Origin: Paroedura picta
Taxonomy: Eukaryota; Chordata; Lepidosauria; Squamata; Gekkonidae
Direction of reading: 5' to 3'
NCBI RefSeq assembly: GCF_049243985.1
Contig: NC_135375.1
Location: 29,884,490-29,948,489 of the forward strand
DNA length: 64,000 nt
This document shows positions 35,440-46,495 of this stretch, one piece after another. Numbering within the stretch: the first letter of the stretch is position 1; each line of letters begins with the position of its first letter. Under the pieces are notes generated by a model. That model was not told the origin of the DNA, ran no database searches, and saw only the letters and a program-made list of their open reading frames with translations. The translations under genes and the position numbers were made by a program.

Positions 35440-35820
35440 TGCTTGGAGGAGGAGCTAGTCTCATGGCTTAAGTGCCACTCAGTGCTTAACAGCCACTCAA
35501 GGTGTCTGTCATGCCCCTGAGTGCTTTCTCCTCCAATCGGCTTGCCTGTCTGTCCAGCGGCCAGCCAATCGCCTTCCATTCCCCAACCCTGACCACCACC
35601 CCCTCCTTCCACTTCCCTCCGAGGCTTGGAGACTGCAGATCCCTGCTGTGTGAGACTGTCCCTGCCGGTGCATTCCCTGCCCTGGGGCCTTCAGCCTGCA
35701 GCCTTTCCAGGTCCTGGGGGGAGGGAGAGGCCATTCACAGAGTTCTTGTGAATGATCCCACCCCCCAATCTAGCACCCGTTGTATTTCTGAATGCAACAG
35801 GCTTTGCCCCTAGTCCCAGT
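35440..35820. repeat. GC-rich block of unknown origin
   Basis: An isolated ~380-bp GC-richer stretch with AATCGGCTTGCCTGTCTGTC, CAGCCAATCGCCTTCCATTC and CCCTGACCACCACCCCCTCC. Short open frames on both strands (66-103 codons) show no recognised domain. It looks like a transposon 5' region or old repeat, but no second copy is in the window. Confidence 0.3.
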
Positions 35821-37918
35821 AGAAAATATAACAGGCACCAATTTATACAATAATATAAGTTCCTTTTTATGGCCAGTCCTGATGTCCCTTGCTCAGGAAA
35901 GCAGACTAATCAGTGAGGCATAAGCAGAGCAACATGGACTGTTCATATGAAAAAGTGGGTTCCCATTGGTTCCAAATACCAGCAAAACAGGGAAGAGCCC
36001 AGGCCTCTCAACGATGCAACAATGAATGAGGGAGGAAGTGAAATCTTCCCTTTGGGAAAGCTCAAGAATAAATTCATAAGCCTCCAGCCCACAACTCCTT
36101 AGGGAGGCTCAATTCATTTGTCAAGAGCCGTGTCCGTTTATGGCATTGTTAAGCTATTGTTAACATTATAAGCAACTATGTATGAGTATCCTTTGGGGCA
36201 TAATAAAATGCCTTCATCCATCTAATCATTCTACAGTTGCTGTTTTCTTCTAGTAGCAAAGATGGTGCTGTAGTTTCCATAGTTGTATTTCTGCCAAGAA
36301 ACATTTACTCACCCAAAACTGCCCGGAAATGAAATTCTACAGGTGTAGTTTCCTCTCTCTCAGGCCTACCTGCAGAATAATAACTGGGCTTATAGGGGCT
36401 GCCTGGGACGCCAAGGGGCAGATAAAAGACACAATATTTAGCAGAAGGAAGGCAGGACTGTGCCAAGCACTTAATGCATTCTGATCCATCCTGTTGGATA
36501 TGATCCTATCTCGTTGACATAACTCAACCAGACAGGCAGAATGTCTTCCTTGGCTCAGACTGTAGTGGAAGCCAAGATCTCTCCAACAGAACAATTGTTC
36601 AATAATCTGTGTAATTCACAAGTGAGATCACACATTAGACATCTTGAAAGAGGTAACGTTATCAGCTGTTTCCACTAATACAGAGGGGCTTGCCCCTCTT
36701 AGCTGGCGCAAATGCAAAGGCAGCTAGCAAAGGAAGCCCTATCTTTCCAGCTGAACACAGATCCTAAAGTAATTAAGGTTACAGACAATGGTACTTAGCT
36801 CAAATTACAAGCCTAAGGATGCTCTGAAGAGACTAAACCTTACTCAGTGACATAGGACTCCTTTGGGATTGCTCTGTCAGCCTTCCAAAGAACTTGCGGG
36901 GGGGGGGGTGTTCATTGCTGCTTGACAAGAAGGAATTCCACAGGTACCCCTGTTCCTTGCATAGGGCTGTAGTGAAAGGTTAGACTGGATTCTCTGTGCC
37001 TCTGCCATGTGGCTGCATAAAGCGCAGGAGTATTTTTTTTCCACAGCCAGGGGCTGAATACATAGAGACCAGCAGTAATGTGATGTGATGCTGAAGGATT
37101 CACAAACAATTTACTGCTGGCAGGTATGAAGCTGTTGTTTGGGCTGCCAAGTGCCATTCATCATGACATCTTCATAGTCACATCTGGCAGGGTTAAAACA
37201 CCACCCAGTAGCTTGGCTGATGGTGTTCAGATGGCATATTCTGATTTCTTTCTGTTCCTCGACGCCCCTGTCTCTTTGCAGTAACTGTCCTTGGGGCATA
37301 CGGAGGCTCCGGTGTGAGTCTTTCGGCAGCATGATTGCTTGATCATCCCACCTGAGCTCTGTGGTGCATGAGAATAGCATGAAGTGGCTGAGGGCATCCC
37401 AGGTTTATGGCACAAATGGAGAACTCGCAAGTTTACCTCCCTTCCCAATTGTTTCCATTGGGTTTAGCGTCCCGGAAACGGTTCGCCTGTGTGTAAAAAG
37501 AACTGACACAGCCAATGTTGCTTGAGAGAACAGCCTCCCAAACACATGGTCCCATTCTAAAGCCCACTTCACACCACACCCATAGCTAAGCCAGAGTTCA
37601 AATAGGCAGAGACCTTGTGAAGAACTGACCGCTTTGCTGGGCTTTGAATGAAAAATGAGCAGATAGTTTAAGAAAACCCCTTTCTGAAATTCAGGTGCAT
37701 ATTACATCAGCAAAAGTGTCTATTTGCAAAGAAGGCCACCGGAAGTTACCTACCAGCCTCAGAGACACTTCTGCCCACTAGCCGACTACACCCTGTTGAG
37801 AAACTTAGGACTGCTCCTTCAGCTGCTGTACCTGGACTGGTGCCCCTGTCCCACATGTTACAAAAACCAGGGTAGCCATCAAGCCATTTCTTCAGCGTTC
37901 CACACATACCTGTGTGTA
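35821..37918. other. unassigned intergenic sequence
   Basis: Unique-looking sequence with G11 at 36898-36908. Open frames up to 89 codons overlap on one strand in different frames and have no recognised domain. Confidence 0.45.
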
Positions 37919-38063
37919 TAAAGTGCAGACAAGGTTGCAGCTAACTGATGGTGACCCCAGCATGGGGCATTCAAGGCGAGGGAGAAGCAGAAGTGGCTTG
38001 CCTCTGCTACCCATCCAAGTAGCATCCTTGCTTAGCTCCAAGAACTGACAAGATTGGGCTAGA
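37919..38063 (-). repeat. 5S rRNA-derived SINE, antisense, shortened
   Basis: CTGATGGTGACCCCAGCATG, then CTACCCATCCAAGTAGCATC and CTTGCTTAGCTCCAAGAACT and GACAAGATTGGGCTAG. The last 50 bp are the complement of the 5S rRNA internal region (GGAAGCTAAGCAGGG, TGGATGGG), with a deletion. It is not a functional 5S gene: the body carries a SINE 3' part and many changes. Confidence 0.75.
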
Positions 38064-38064
38064 A

Positions 38065-38157
38065 CAGGGGTGGCCAAACTGTGACTCTCCAGTCGTCCAT
38101 GAACTACAATTCCCATGAGCCCTTGACATCTGGAGAGCTACAGTTGGGCCAACCCTG
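38065..38157. mobile_element. hAT MITE (family M), copy 4, variant subfamily, shortened
   Basis: Ends CAGGGGTGGCCAAACTGTGA and GGGCCAACCCTG, flanked by GGCTAGAA (38057-38064) and GGCTATAC (38158-38165), partly matching. The central part of the hairpin is lost. The GTGACTCTCC variant differs from the other subfamilies. Confidence 0.75.
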
Positions 38158-38814
38158 GGCTATACCTTGCTACCTTCCCTCCCCACACATAACATATTGA
38201 ACTTTTCTGGTTCATCAATGTATGTGTCAAGGCTACACAAGCTGGAAAGTAGCTTTTCCATTTCAGTATTGTTTTATTTCCCTTTTATTATATTAGGCAT
38301 CAAAACTCTTTTGCTTGTAAACAGAACTGGGGTGACAGAAATGCTGATACTTCTAGCTATGTGGAAGAATTCTAAAAATTGTATCATCGTGACTTTGCCA
38401 GATTTTTTTTTGAAATGACATGTGGGAATCAGACTTCAATCAAGCCATTGCCGAAAATGGGGAAAGAGAAAGATGCTGTAAACCATTGTCTCCTGCTGTC
38501 TCTGAACAAGATGACATTCATCCCATTCATTCAATTCCTGCTGTTTTTGTACTGTCAGTCATCAGCCCAAATCTCTCTTTGGAGAGAATGAAAGGCGAAC
38601 TGAGAGAATAACCAAGGCATTTAGGAGCGTCTTTCCCCTGTATCGGCTTTCTTCATAATTTCTCTTTGTAAGCCATATTCACATTTCCATTAGTCTAATT
38701 AAACAAGCAGACACAAGCCACCTAGTAATATACGGCACCTGGATTTAACATTTCTGTAAGACTGCATTGTTATTCTGATGGAGCATTAGTTTTCCGGCAA
38801 ATGGCCCCAGTAGA

Positions 38815-39045
38815 TACCTGGTTCAAACCTCACGTCTGCCACAAACTCACTTAGCAGCACAATCCTCGGATACTCTCCAAGGTTGCTTTGTCGGTGACTT
38901 CACACAAACCACTTTCTTTCTGTCTCCAGCCCCTATCTGCAATATGGACACAATAGTACCAGCCTACCTTATAGGACTGTGGTGAGGATTACTCTGTGAA
39001 GGACTTGGGATGCAGAAAGCGGTCTATAAGTGCAAACTCAGACAT
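38815..39045 (+). repeat. tRNA-derived SINE (ACA/MIR-like), old
   Basis: B box-like CTGGTTCAAACCTCACG, then CAGCCTACCTTATAGGACTG, TGGTGAGGATTACTCTGTGA and AAAGCGGTCTATAAGTGC, an order typical of old tRNA SINEs with a LINE-like tail. Diverged. Confidence 0.45.
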
Positions 39046-39289
39046 CCCAGCTTAATTTAGACCCACCAAGGTGACTCAAAAACATGGATGCAGTTACCGT
39101 CTCCACTAAACAGAATAGATTTCGACCACAAATGAATAGATTTTGACCACAAAATTCATAATTGCTCCTTTTTTCCAAATCTGTTTCCCCCCCCCTCCTT
39201 TGGTCACATCTGTTTTACATTCCTAGTGTTGCTACATATCTTGGTATCTCCACTTGAGTTGTTTCAACCTTCAGGTACTGGGAAAGCGT

Positions 39290-39465
39290 CGTAGGGCTGG
39301 GCTCCTATGTGTGCTTTACACAGGAGTAAATCAGCGAGACTTGCTTCTGACTAAACTTGCTTCTAACTAAAGGTGCATAGCTACGATCCAATAGACCCCT
39401 ACCTGGGAGCAAATGCAATGGGAATTACTTGTGAGTAAATGTCACTAGAATCAGGTGCTAACGTG
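39290..39465. repeat. old reptile interspersed repeat, class unknown
   Basis: Contains GCTTTACACAGGAGTAAATC, GTGCATAGCTACGATCCAAT and AATGGGAATTACTTGTGAGT, resembling a common lizard repeat built around 'AATGGGACTTACTTCTGAGTAAAC' halves. A second scrap (CATTGAACTCAATGGGGCTT) is at 40437. The class is unknown to me. Confidence 0.35.
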
Positions 39466-39617
39466 TTTTTGATACCCTTTAAAGTCTCCATAAGGGATGG
39501 AATTCATGTGATTTGGAGGTCATTTATTTATAGTTCAATTCAGAGACCCAATGACGGTGCCAGACTACCACAAGCCTTACAGCAGGCTTAAAGCTCTGGT
39601 TTTAGACCAGCCCGTTT

Positions 39618-39907
39618 AAGAAGAAGAAGAAGAAGAAGAGTTGGTTCTTATATGCCGCTTTTCCCTACCCGAAGGAGGCTCAAAGCGGCTTACAGTCGCC
39701 TTCCCATTCCTCTCCCCACAACAGACACCCTGTGGGGTGGGTGAGGCTGAGAGAGCCCTGATATCACTGCCCGGTCAGAACAGTTTTATCAGTGCCGTGG
39801 CGAGCCCAAGGTCACCCAGCTGGTTGCATGTGGGGGAGCGCAGAATCGAACCTGGCATGCCAGATTACAAGTCCGCACTCCTAACCACTACACCAAACTG
39901 GCTCTCT
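39618..39907 (-). repeat. SINE family A, full length, antisense
   Basis: Starts with (AAG)7 and GTTGGTTCTTATATGCCGCT, ends with CACTACACCAAACTGGCTCT. All family blocks are present with few changes, so this is one of the youngest copies. Together with the next copy it explains the 175-codon open frame at 39641-40168. Confidence 0.9.
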
Positions 39908-40083
39908 GATGCCCGGTTTTGTAGGTTCAGCTTCCCCAAAGTGGTCTGTTTGGGCATCAATGTGACTAGCCATCTGAGCACTTTAAGTGCTCATGAGGAT
40001 CCAAACCAATCAGTCTGCCATCTCCTGATTCAGCCTACATCACATACAGGACAAGTTTCACAACATCTAGAAGAGTTGCCCAA

Positions 40084-40274
40084 AGAAGAAGAGTTGCCCA
40101 AAGGAGTCTCAAAGCAGCTTACAATCACCTTCCCTTCCTTTCTCCACAACAGGCACCCTATGAGGTAGGTGGGGCTGAGAGAGCCCTGACACGCCTGCTC
40201 GGTGAGAACAGCACTATCAGGGCTGTGACGAGCCCAAGGTGTTGCTCTTAACAACTACACCATACTGGCTCTCT
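40084..40274 (-). repeat. SINE family A, antisense, internally deleted
   Basis: AAGGAGTCTCAAAGCAGCTT, GGCACCCTATGAGGTAGGTG, GTGACGAGCCCAAGGTG, then a jump to AACTACACCATACTGGCTCT. The segment holding the B box is missing. Confidence 0.75.
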
Positions 40275-40354
40275 ATCCTGACCAGTGGGGCTGGTAGTTG
40301 GAGAGACTGATGTAGGAAATGTCATCAGTAATTGTAGGCGCACTTACTATAGTG

Positions 40355-40419
40355 CTGGCAGGGGATCATGGGAACGGTAGTCCATGGACATTTGGAGAAC
40401 CATAGTTTGGCCACCCCTG
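40355..40419. mobile_element. hAT MITE (family M), copy 5, right arm only
   Basis: Only the tip and right arm remain (GCTGGCAGGGGATCATGGG to TTTGGCCACCCCTG). The 8-mers on either side, CTATAGTG (40347-40354) and CTATAGAA (40420-40427), still share six bases, so the left arm was lost inside the element. Confidence 0.75.
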
Positions 40420-40427
40420 CTATAGAA

Positions 40428-43400
40428 CAAGTCCCATTGAACTCAATGGGGCTTTCTTCTTAGTACTCATGCTGAGGCTTCCCTCCCCATCGTTCAGGCT
40501 TCTGATTCACAGAGTGCTGAGGTCCCCCCACAACTTTGTGACTTCCTGGTGCAATGGCACAAAGGCAACACCCACCCTTGCTTGTGAGTGTTCCTGAAAA
40601 GCTCGGTAGAAGTCCAGTGAAACGTAAAGAAGCATTTATTCCAGATCAGGACAAGTGTGTGGTCATAACACAATTCCTCTGCCTGGGGAGAGACTTAAAA
40701 TATTTGCAGAGCCTCTTCCTGTCAGTCGCATGCCCCATTTATTTGGCTACCCATTTAAGTTTCCTCCTCATTCCTTGTGCTAAGTACACATCCTCAGGCT
40801 CCAAGCTTTCGAAATTGTGCTTACCTTGTACTCAAAATATTGATTTAATTTTTCTCTTCACAAAAGCAGGTCTATAATGTAATTGGAAAGGCAAGGCGAG
40901 GTAATATGAAATCTGCAATACAGGAGCAAAAAAGTGTTGGCATTAATTCCTTTGTAGAACGAATGAACTGCAAGGAAAAGAGAGGTGAGGTTCCATGCTG
41001 TGCGGTACATGTGACACTGGTAATGTGTTGTTTCAAGGGGTTTGGGGTTGCTGTTTCTTAAGATCGCACGGCAATCGCTGCTGGATAAGAGCCAAGGGTG
41101 AAGAAAGCTCCTGCCCAGGGCTGGATTAACCAGTAACATTCATACACCGAAGCATAGATCTCCATATGTTATTACGGAGTCAGGCATGTGTGAGGACGCA
41201 TTAATCTGGTCTGGTTGATTCCATCATTGTTTCCACCCAGGCTGCTTTCTCCCTCAAGTGCACAGAGCTCTGCCTGCTCGTTCCAGCTGTCTCCTAGCAT
41301 AAACATTCAGGGAAAGGAAAACAGCAGGAAGAAATGTCAGCAAAGGCACATTACCCAACCATCTCTTGTGAGAGAAGAGAGATCTAAAATGGGCACACCA
41401 AAGTCTGGGGAAATGTATCCTCAGGAAAGAGGCATTAAGAGATCAGTCAAGTGGTGTTCTACAAAGATTTGTTTGGGATTGGCGCTTCTTTTCAGATTTG
41501 TTCCTTGATAAATTGGATGAAAAGGAACAAACAAAATATGCTCATCGGTTTAGTGGATGGCACAAATCTGGAAGGGACTGCAAGCAATGTGGGGGGAAGG
41601 CTGGAGGAGCAGCTCGAGGAAGGAACTCTTGTCTTGGCAGGAAATTGGCTAAATCCATGGCCTCTGTGATGCCCTTTTTCCAGGCTGATGCTGCATGCTT
41701 TTATTCAACCCTGCCTCTAATGGAAGGACATCCATTCTCTTTCCCCGATAATAGCCATCGCCATCAGTCTGGGTAATGTGCCTCACACCCCATTCCCAGA
41801 AGAAAAACCATGTAATACTGGGCTGAGGGAGAGCTCCTCTGGTATTTGGCTGCCTCGTTTTATAGTAATAACAGCAAAAAACGTAAATGTTTTTTTTAAT
41901 TAGTATGAGTAATAGAGAATATGCTACTTGATGATCATCATTTAGATAGTTGCATTTTGTGTTTTCAGGGACCATGAGCACAGTCTAAATAGCTGAGTTG
42001 TTTGTATGATTCTCTCTCTTCCCCCCCCCCTTTGAAGAGCAGAGCTCCTTCCAGTCTTGTATTCCCAGTCTTCTCTTTGTAAAAAATTGTTTGCCTTTTC
42101 TCAAGGCTGGAGGCTGCTGTTCTAGAAAAAGATCCCCCCTCCCAAAATCACACTGGGTGTGTGGCATTTATTGCCAGGTTCTTCCTCCCCCGCTTCCCCC
42201 CCTCCAACCTGCCAATCAAGGATTCTGGTAGGAAATAGTTATATGTCACGTACACTCCTGTATATATACATATATACATTTTTCACTTTTGCAAATGGGG
42301 AAAAAAACAGTTCTTGACAATGTAACCTGAGCAAAAATGATCGACAAGATTTCTCTTCCGTTTGAAAAGTCAATAGGCCACTTTAAATATCTGCCTATAG
42401 TCTGCATAGACCTTCTTTCATTCACTCTTTTCTGGGGTCATCTGAAGATGCAGCCTGAGGTGTTTTATGAAAACACACACGCTTGCAGTGGCCACTACTG
42501 CTAACTTCTATGAAGTTGCCTTGTACCAAGTCAGACCATTGGTCTGTCCAGTTTAGTGCCTTCAACTCCGACTGATAGCAGAGAAGGATATTTCCTAGCA
42601 CCTGCTACCTGAAATGTTTTAACTGGACATGCTGGGGGTTGTACCAGAGGCCATCTGCAAGTACAGCATGTACTCTACCATTGGTACATCTCAGCTCTCC
42701 TGAATGCCTATCCCATTTGTAGTTCTACCCATTTGATAAAACAACTAACTCGCACTCTCTGTTTAGGTACATCATTATGAAAATATTTACCAATACAGCC
42801 AGCCTGCAGCTGCATGTGTTGTGACTTAGAGAAAAAGATAAAGACACAGTGATGAATTTAATGTCCTTAAATTACTTAGAATCTGGAGGCAGTTTGATGG
42901 ATTGATGGAAGGGAGTTGAGCGACCAGGTGCAGCTCACAGTGAATCTTAGTCGCTTAGGCAAGCTACAGATCCGTTCCCACCTCAAAGTCTTGCACAGAA
43001 TACAGGCAGGCTGAGCCCGCTGCTTGAGTGACTTCCACGGCAGAGGCAAAAGACACAATGCTGGATGTAATTTGCTTAATGAGCTCTGTGCAAGGTTTTG
43101 GAGAACAATCTGTAACTCACCGTAGTTATCAGGGCTTTCTGCAAATGGCACCTGGCTTTTCACACACCCCTTCCCCCCAATAATCCACCCAACTTTCTAA
43201 GTGATTTAAGTAGCAATCAGAAACCAGAAAGCTTCCATTCCAATCATCGCTTGGAACACAGGTTTCCAATCAATTACGATAAATCCAGCTCTAACCAAAT
43301 ATATGAGCTGGAAGTTAATGCAAGACCACAAGACAATGATTGTGCATTTCCCAAAGGTCTGATGGAGAGACTGGGGAGTACTAGAGAAACAGAGTTGACT

Positions 43401-43952
43401 AATGGCTAGCAAATATTAGTCGCATAAATGGCCAGAACCTTCTCCGTATTGCTGCACTCCGGAGAGCCATTGATTGGACCCCCCTGGCTTGCCTCTAAAT
43501 GCTCCAAAGTCAGCAGGCTTAATATATTTATTGGTTTCTAAATCAAATCCAAGTATTCAGTGCATATAATGGAGACCCCGTGTACCTAGCAGTGTGCAGT
43601 CATGAGGAGGACTGTTTAAGAATGCCCTGTGAAAGAGCAGCCTAAAGGCAAAAATCTTCCATCTAGCCAAGACACTGTCATGTGCCATGATGTAATCGGT
43701 ACACAAACACACACACACACACTCAACGTGTGACAGAGAAATTCCGGATGCATTTCCACCTACATGTTTTCAGAGTGAAAGTCATGAGAGCTTCCACTAT
43801 ACACATTACAGGCCTTAGATTATTTATTAACAATTGTCTTTCACGTACGTCACCAACCAACTCTTTCATGGGCAGTCTAAAATAATTCCAAAACGAGGGT
43901 CACTGAAAATAAAGCAGGGCAGTATGAATCTTCTTTTTAAATCGCCGTCACC
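40428..43952. other. unassigned intergenic sequence
   Basis: Apart from the SINE at 42507-42699, contains a C10 run (42021-42030), a (TA)n-like patch near 42260 and a (CA)n patch near 43705. No supported gene. Confidence 0.45.
42507..42699 (-). repeat. tRNA-headed SINE family E, antisense
   Basis: TGAAGTTGCCTTGTACCAAG, TCAGACCATTGGTCTGTCCA and CTCCGACTGATAGCAGAG, with a decayed tRNA head at the right (minus strand TACCAATGGTAGAGTACATG). This matches a common amniote SINE with a tRNA head and a CAGACCATTGGTC body. Confidence 0.6.
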
Positions 43953-43960
43953 CCAAACAC

Positions 43961-44098
43961 CAGGGGTAGTCAAACTGCGGCCCTCCAGATGTCCATGGAC
44001 TACAATTCCCAGGAGCCCCCTGCCAGCATTCGCTGGCAGGGGGCTCCTGGGAATTGTAGTCCATGGACATCTGGAGGGCCGCAGTTTGACTACCTCTG
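43961..44098. mobile_element. palindromic hAT MITE (family M), copy 6, best preserved
   Basis: A 138-bp foldback of two 67-bp arms that differ at one position, around the 4-base loop ATTC, flanked by a perfect 8-bp duplication CCAAACAC (43953-43960 and 44099-44106). It is the clearest representative of the main subfamily. Confidence 0.97.
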
Positions 44099-44334
44099 CC
44101 AAACACTAAGAGCGGAATCAAATTATGTGTCGACACGACAAACATCCATCAGTCTGGGTGATTCCACCTTTTGAGGGAAGACTAGGGATTGGAGTTCCCG
44201 GAGGAGGGTATGAATTTCAGCACCTCACAGAAGCGCAGGTCCCAGAATTCCTTGGTAGAAGCCATGGCAGTTTAAATGGGGCTAACACGATTCAAGTCAT
44301 TGATGAAAACACGGCCTAACTCGCTAGTCACTGG

Positions 44335-44640
44335 ACCGGAATCAATTCCGCAGGATCTGCAAGATGGAGCTCTTCCATCAGGTTTATGGTCAAGGCCTTA
44401 AAATGAGATCTACCAGGAAAAGCTGGCCTCACCACTGGGAGGGGGGAAGAGGAGAAGAAAACAGAAAAAAAGATCAGCTCTGAGCCAGATTCTCCCTGTC
44501 TGGCAGTTTATTATAAGGGACATTAATTATATTAATTATACTTGTAAATGTTTTAATTTTTTTAATTTGTGCATCATTTTAATGCTGTTACCTGCCCTGA
44601 GCAACGCAGAATGGCGGGATATAATTTTTTAAAAAGAAAT
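44335..44640 (+). mobile_element. LINE family D 3' end, sense
   Basis: GGATCTGCAAGATGGAGCTC, TTCCATCAGGTTTATGGTCA, then an AT-rich stretch and the terminal CTGCCCTGAGCAACGCAGAA with GGCGGGATATAATTTTTTAA. It is the complement of 10.4 and 17.7 kb and sets the orientation of the family. Confidence 0.65.
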
Positions 44641-44952
44641 ATTACTGTTGTTGCTAAAGTCCTTATCTTTCACTGAGACTAGGAAATTATGTGAGGCAGA
44701 TCCAAGTTTCAGAGAAAAAATAAGGTGTTTTGCTCCTTGGCAGATGTAGTGTCAAGAGTCCTTTCCTGGAATCCTGGCACGCCACAGCCCACTCCAGAAA
44801 AAGGCTGTTTGAAAACAGTAAACAAATCTACCACCCTGCTGAGGCTTTAGAGTGCTTTCTTTGCTCAGCCAAGATGGAAAATGCCTGGAAATTAAGCAAA
44901 TAAAAATGAAGACAGTTGCGGGAGTCTATTTTATAAAGGTCATGATAAGCCT

Positions 44953-45172
44953 TCCTGAGGACTCCTTGGAGAAGAGCCTAATGCTGGGAGCGATCGAGGG
45001 CAATAGAAGGGGACGACAGAGAATGAGGTGGCTGGATGGAGTCACTGAAGCAGTCGGTGCAAACTTAAATGGACTCCGGGGAATGGTAGAGGACAGGAAG
45101 GCCTGGAGGATCATTGTCCATGGGGTCGCGATGGGTCGGACACGACTTCGCACATAACAACAACAACAACAA
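44953..45172 (+). mobile_element. BovB (RTE) LINE 3' end, copy 2
   Basis: Encodes SLEKSLMLGAIEG, GRQRMRWLDGVTEA, LRGMVEDRKAWRIIVHGVA and TRLRT, then a stop, in one open frame. It ends GTCGGACACGACTTCGCACA followed by (ACA)n. It is about 90% like copy 1 by eye. Severely 5'-truncated. Confidence 0.92.
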
Positions 45173-45911
45173 AGCCTTCCTGGAATAAAAATCCCAACGT
45201 GATAGATATGGCACGAGGTAGCCTTATACCCGTAAACTATCCAGGTACAGTGTGCCCAGTAGCAGTCCAGTCTGGATGTCCCCAAGAAGGTGTAAAAAAA
45301 AAAATCTCTCAGAATGTCTTGATCACGGTCAGCTCCTGGCAACCTAATGCTTAGGGACAATGTTGTCCATCAAATGTGGTGATTCCCTAACAAGGCTTCC
45401 ATGTGGCCATCGGTGCCTCCTGGCATGTTTCTTGCTGCCCTTTGGCTTCTTCCCCCAAACAAGAAGCTAATCCCAGTGTTCTTCCACCTCTCTACAGCAG
45501 CAGGTACTTCAGAAGGCATCACATTTGGGTGTGCCAGTAGCATCCGTTTGGAAGTCGCTGCCCCTGTCCTAGAAGGACACTTGTTTTGGAACCTCTCTAC
45601 CCTTTGCAATTATTTGTTTTGTTTTGATTACCACCCCTCTCAACAGCCCCTTTGGGATTAGCCCCACAATTCATTGCAACCATTTTGGTGGGTTGCTCAC
45701 TATCCTTTCTCCAAAGTCCCAAAGTGGCCGCAGGTTCAACAACGTTGGGGGCTCCGTCCTAGTTAGCACCCATGTATATTTTTCTTCTAGGGATTAGTGG
45801 GAGCCTCTACATGGAAGGAGAGCAAGCAGAAAAGTGCAGCTGTAACTTAAGCCTGCATAGATTTGGTATATATCATATACATACATATTCATACATATGC
45901 CCTCTCATTGG

Positions 45912-46050
45912 AAGATCTGCAATGGCTCAGTGGTAAAGCACTTGCTTCCTGTGCAAAAGGTCACTGCCCTCCCCACCCCCAGTCATCTCCATAAAACTCA
46001 TGTAGTAGGTGCTAAGACCAATTTTGTATAAAGCAGCAATCCACGTTGGA
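45912..46050 (+). repeat. tRNA-headed SINE family E, sense
   Basis: Carries an intact-looking A box (ATGGCTCAGTGGTAAAGC) and a decayed B box (GTCACTGCCC region), then GTAGTAGGTGCTAAGACCAA. No cloverleaf can be completed, so it is a SINE head and not a tRNA gene. Confidence 0.55.
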
Positions 46051-46282
46051 AACATATATTTGTGTGGGGCTGCTATTAGCAACACATGGTACCCACCTAC
46101 CGAATGAATTAAGACGCAGTTTAGATGATCTGGTTAACTGAGTGACATCCCTGCGTCAAAGTCACGGTTTTCAGACGTCACCAACCTTTGTTCACTTCTG
46201 TGCATTAATCTTTTTCGCAAAGGGGGAGGGGGGAGGTTTCACTCGAAATCAAAGATCACTTCAATTGAGAAAGTGCAGTCCG

Positions 46283-46492
46283 TTTTTTTTTTTTATCAGA
46301 AAAGTAGACTATTTATAGAACATATTAAAATCATCAGTATCATTGTACATCATTAAGTAGCTTGGGTTCATGAGTGGGCGTATACATTCACATGGATCAC
46401 AGAATAAACATTCCCTTTATCGTTAGGTAGCACAAACTGTACCAAACTAAGCAGGAAGATCGCCTCTCTTTCTTTCTTTCTTTCTTTTTTTT
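46283..46492 (-). repeat. poly(T) and (CTTT)n simple tracts
   Basis: A T12 run near 46284-46295 and a (CTTT)n run followed by T10 at 46468-46495. Read on the minus strand, the first is an A-run preceded by a TATAAA-like variant poly(A) signal about 20 bases upstream. Confidence 0.6.
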
Positions 46493-46495
46493 TTT

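Noticed and set aside
39641-40168. 175-codon open frame
   Set aside because: It is built from two antisense SINE A copies and the sequence between them.
45912-45960. tRNA gene suggested by a good A box
   Set aside because: The B box and stems are decayed and no cloverleaf can be completed; it fits a SINE head.
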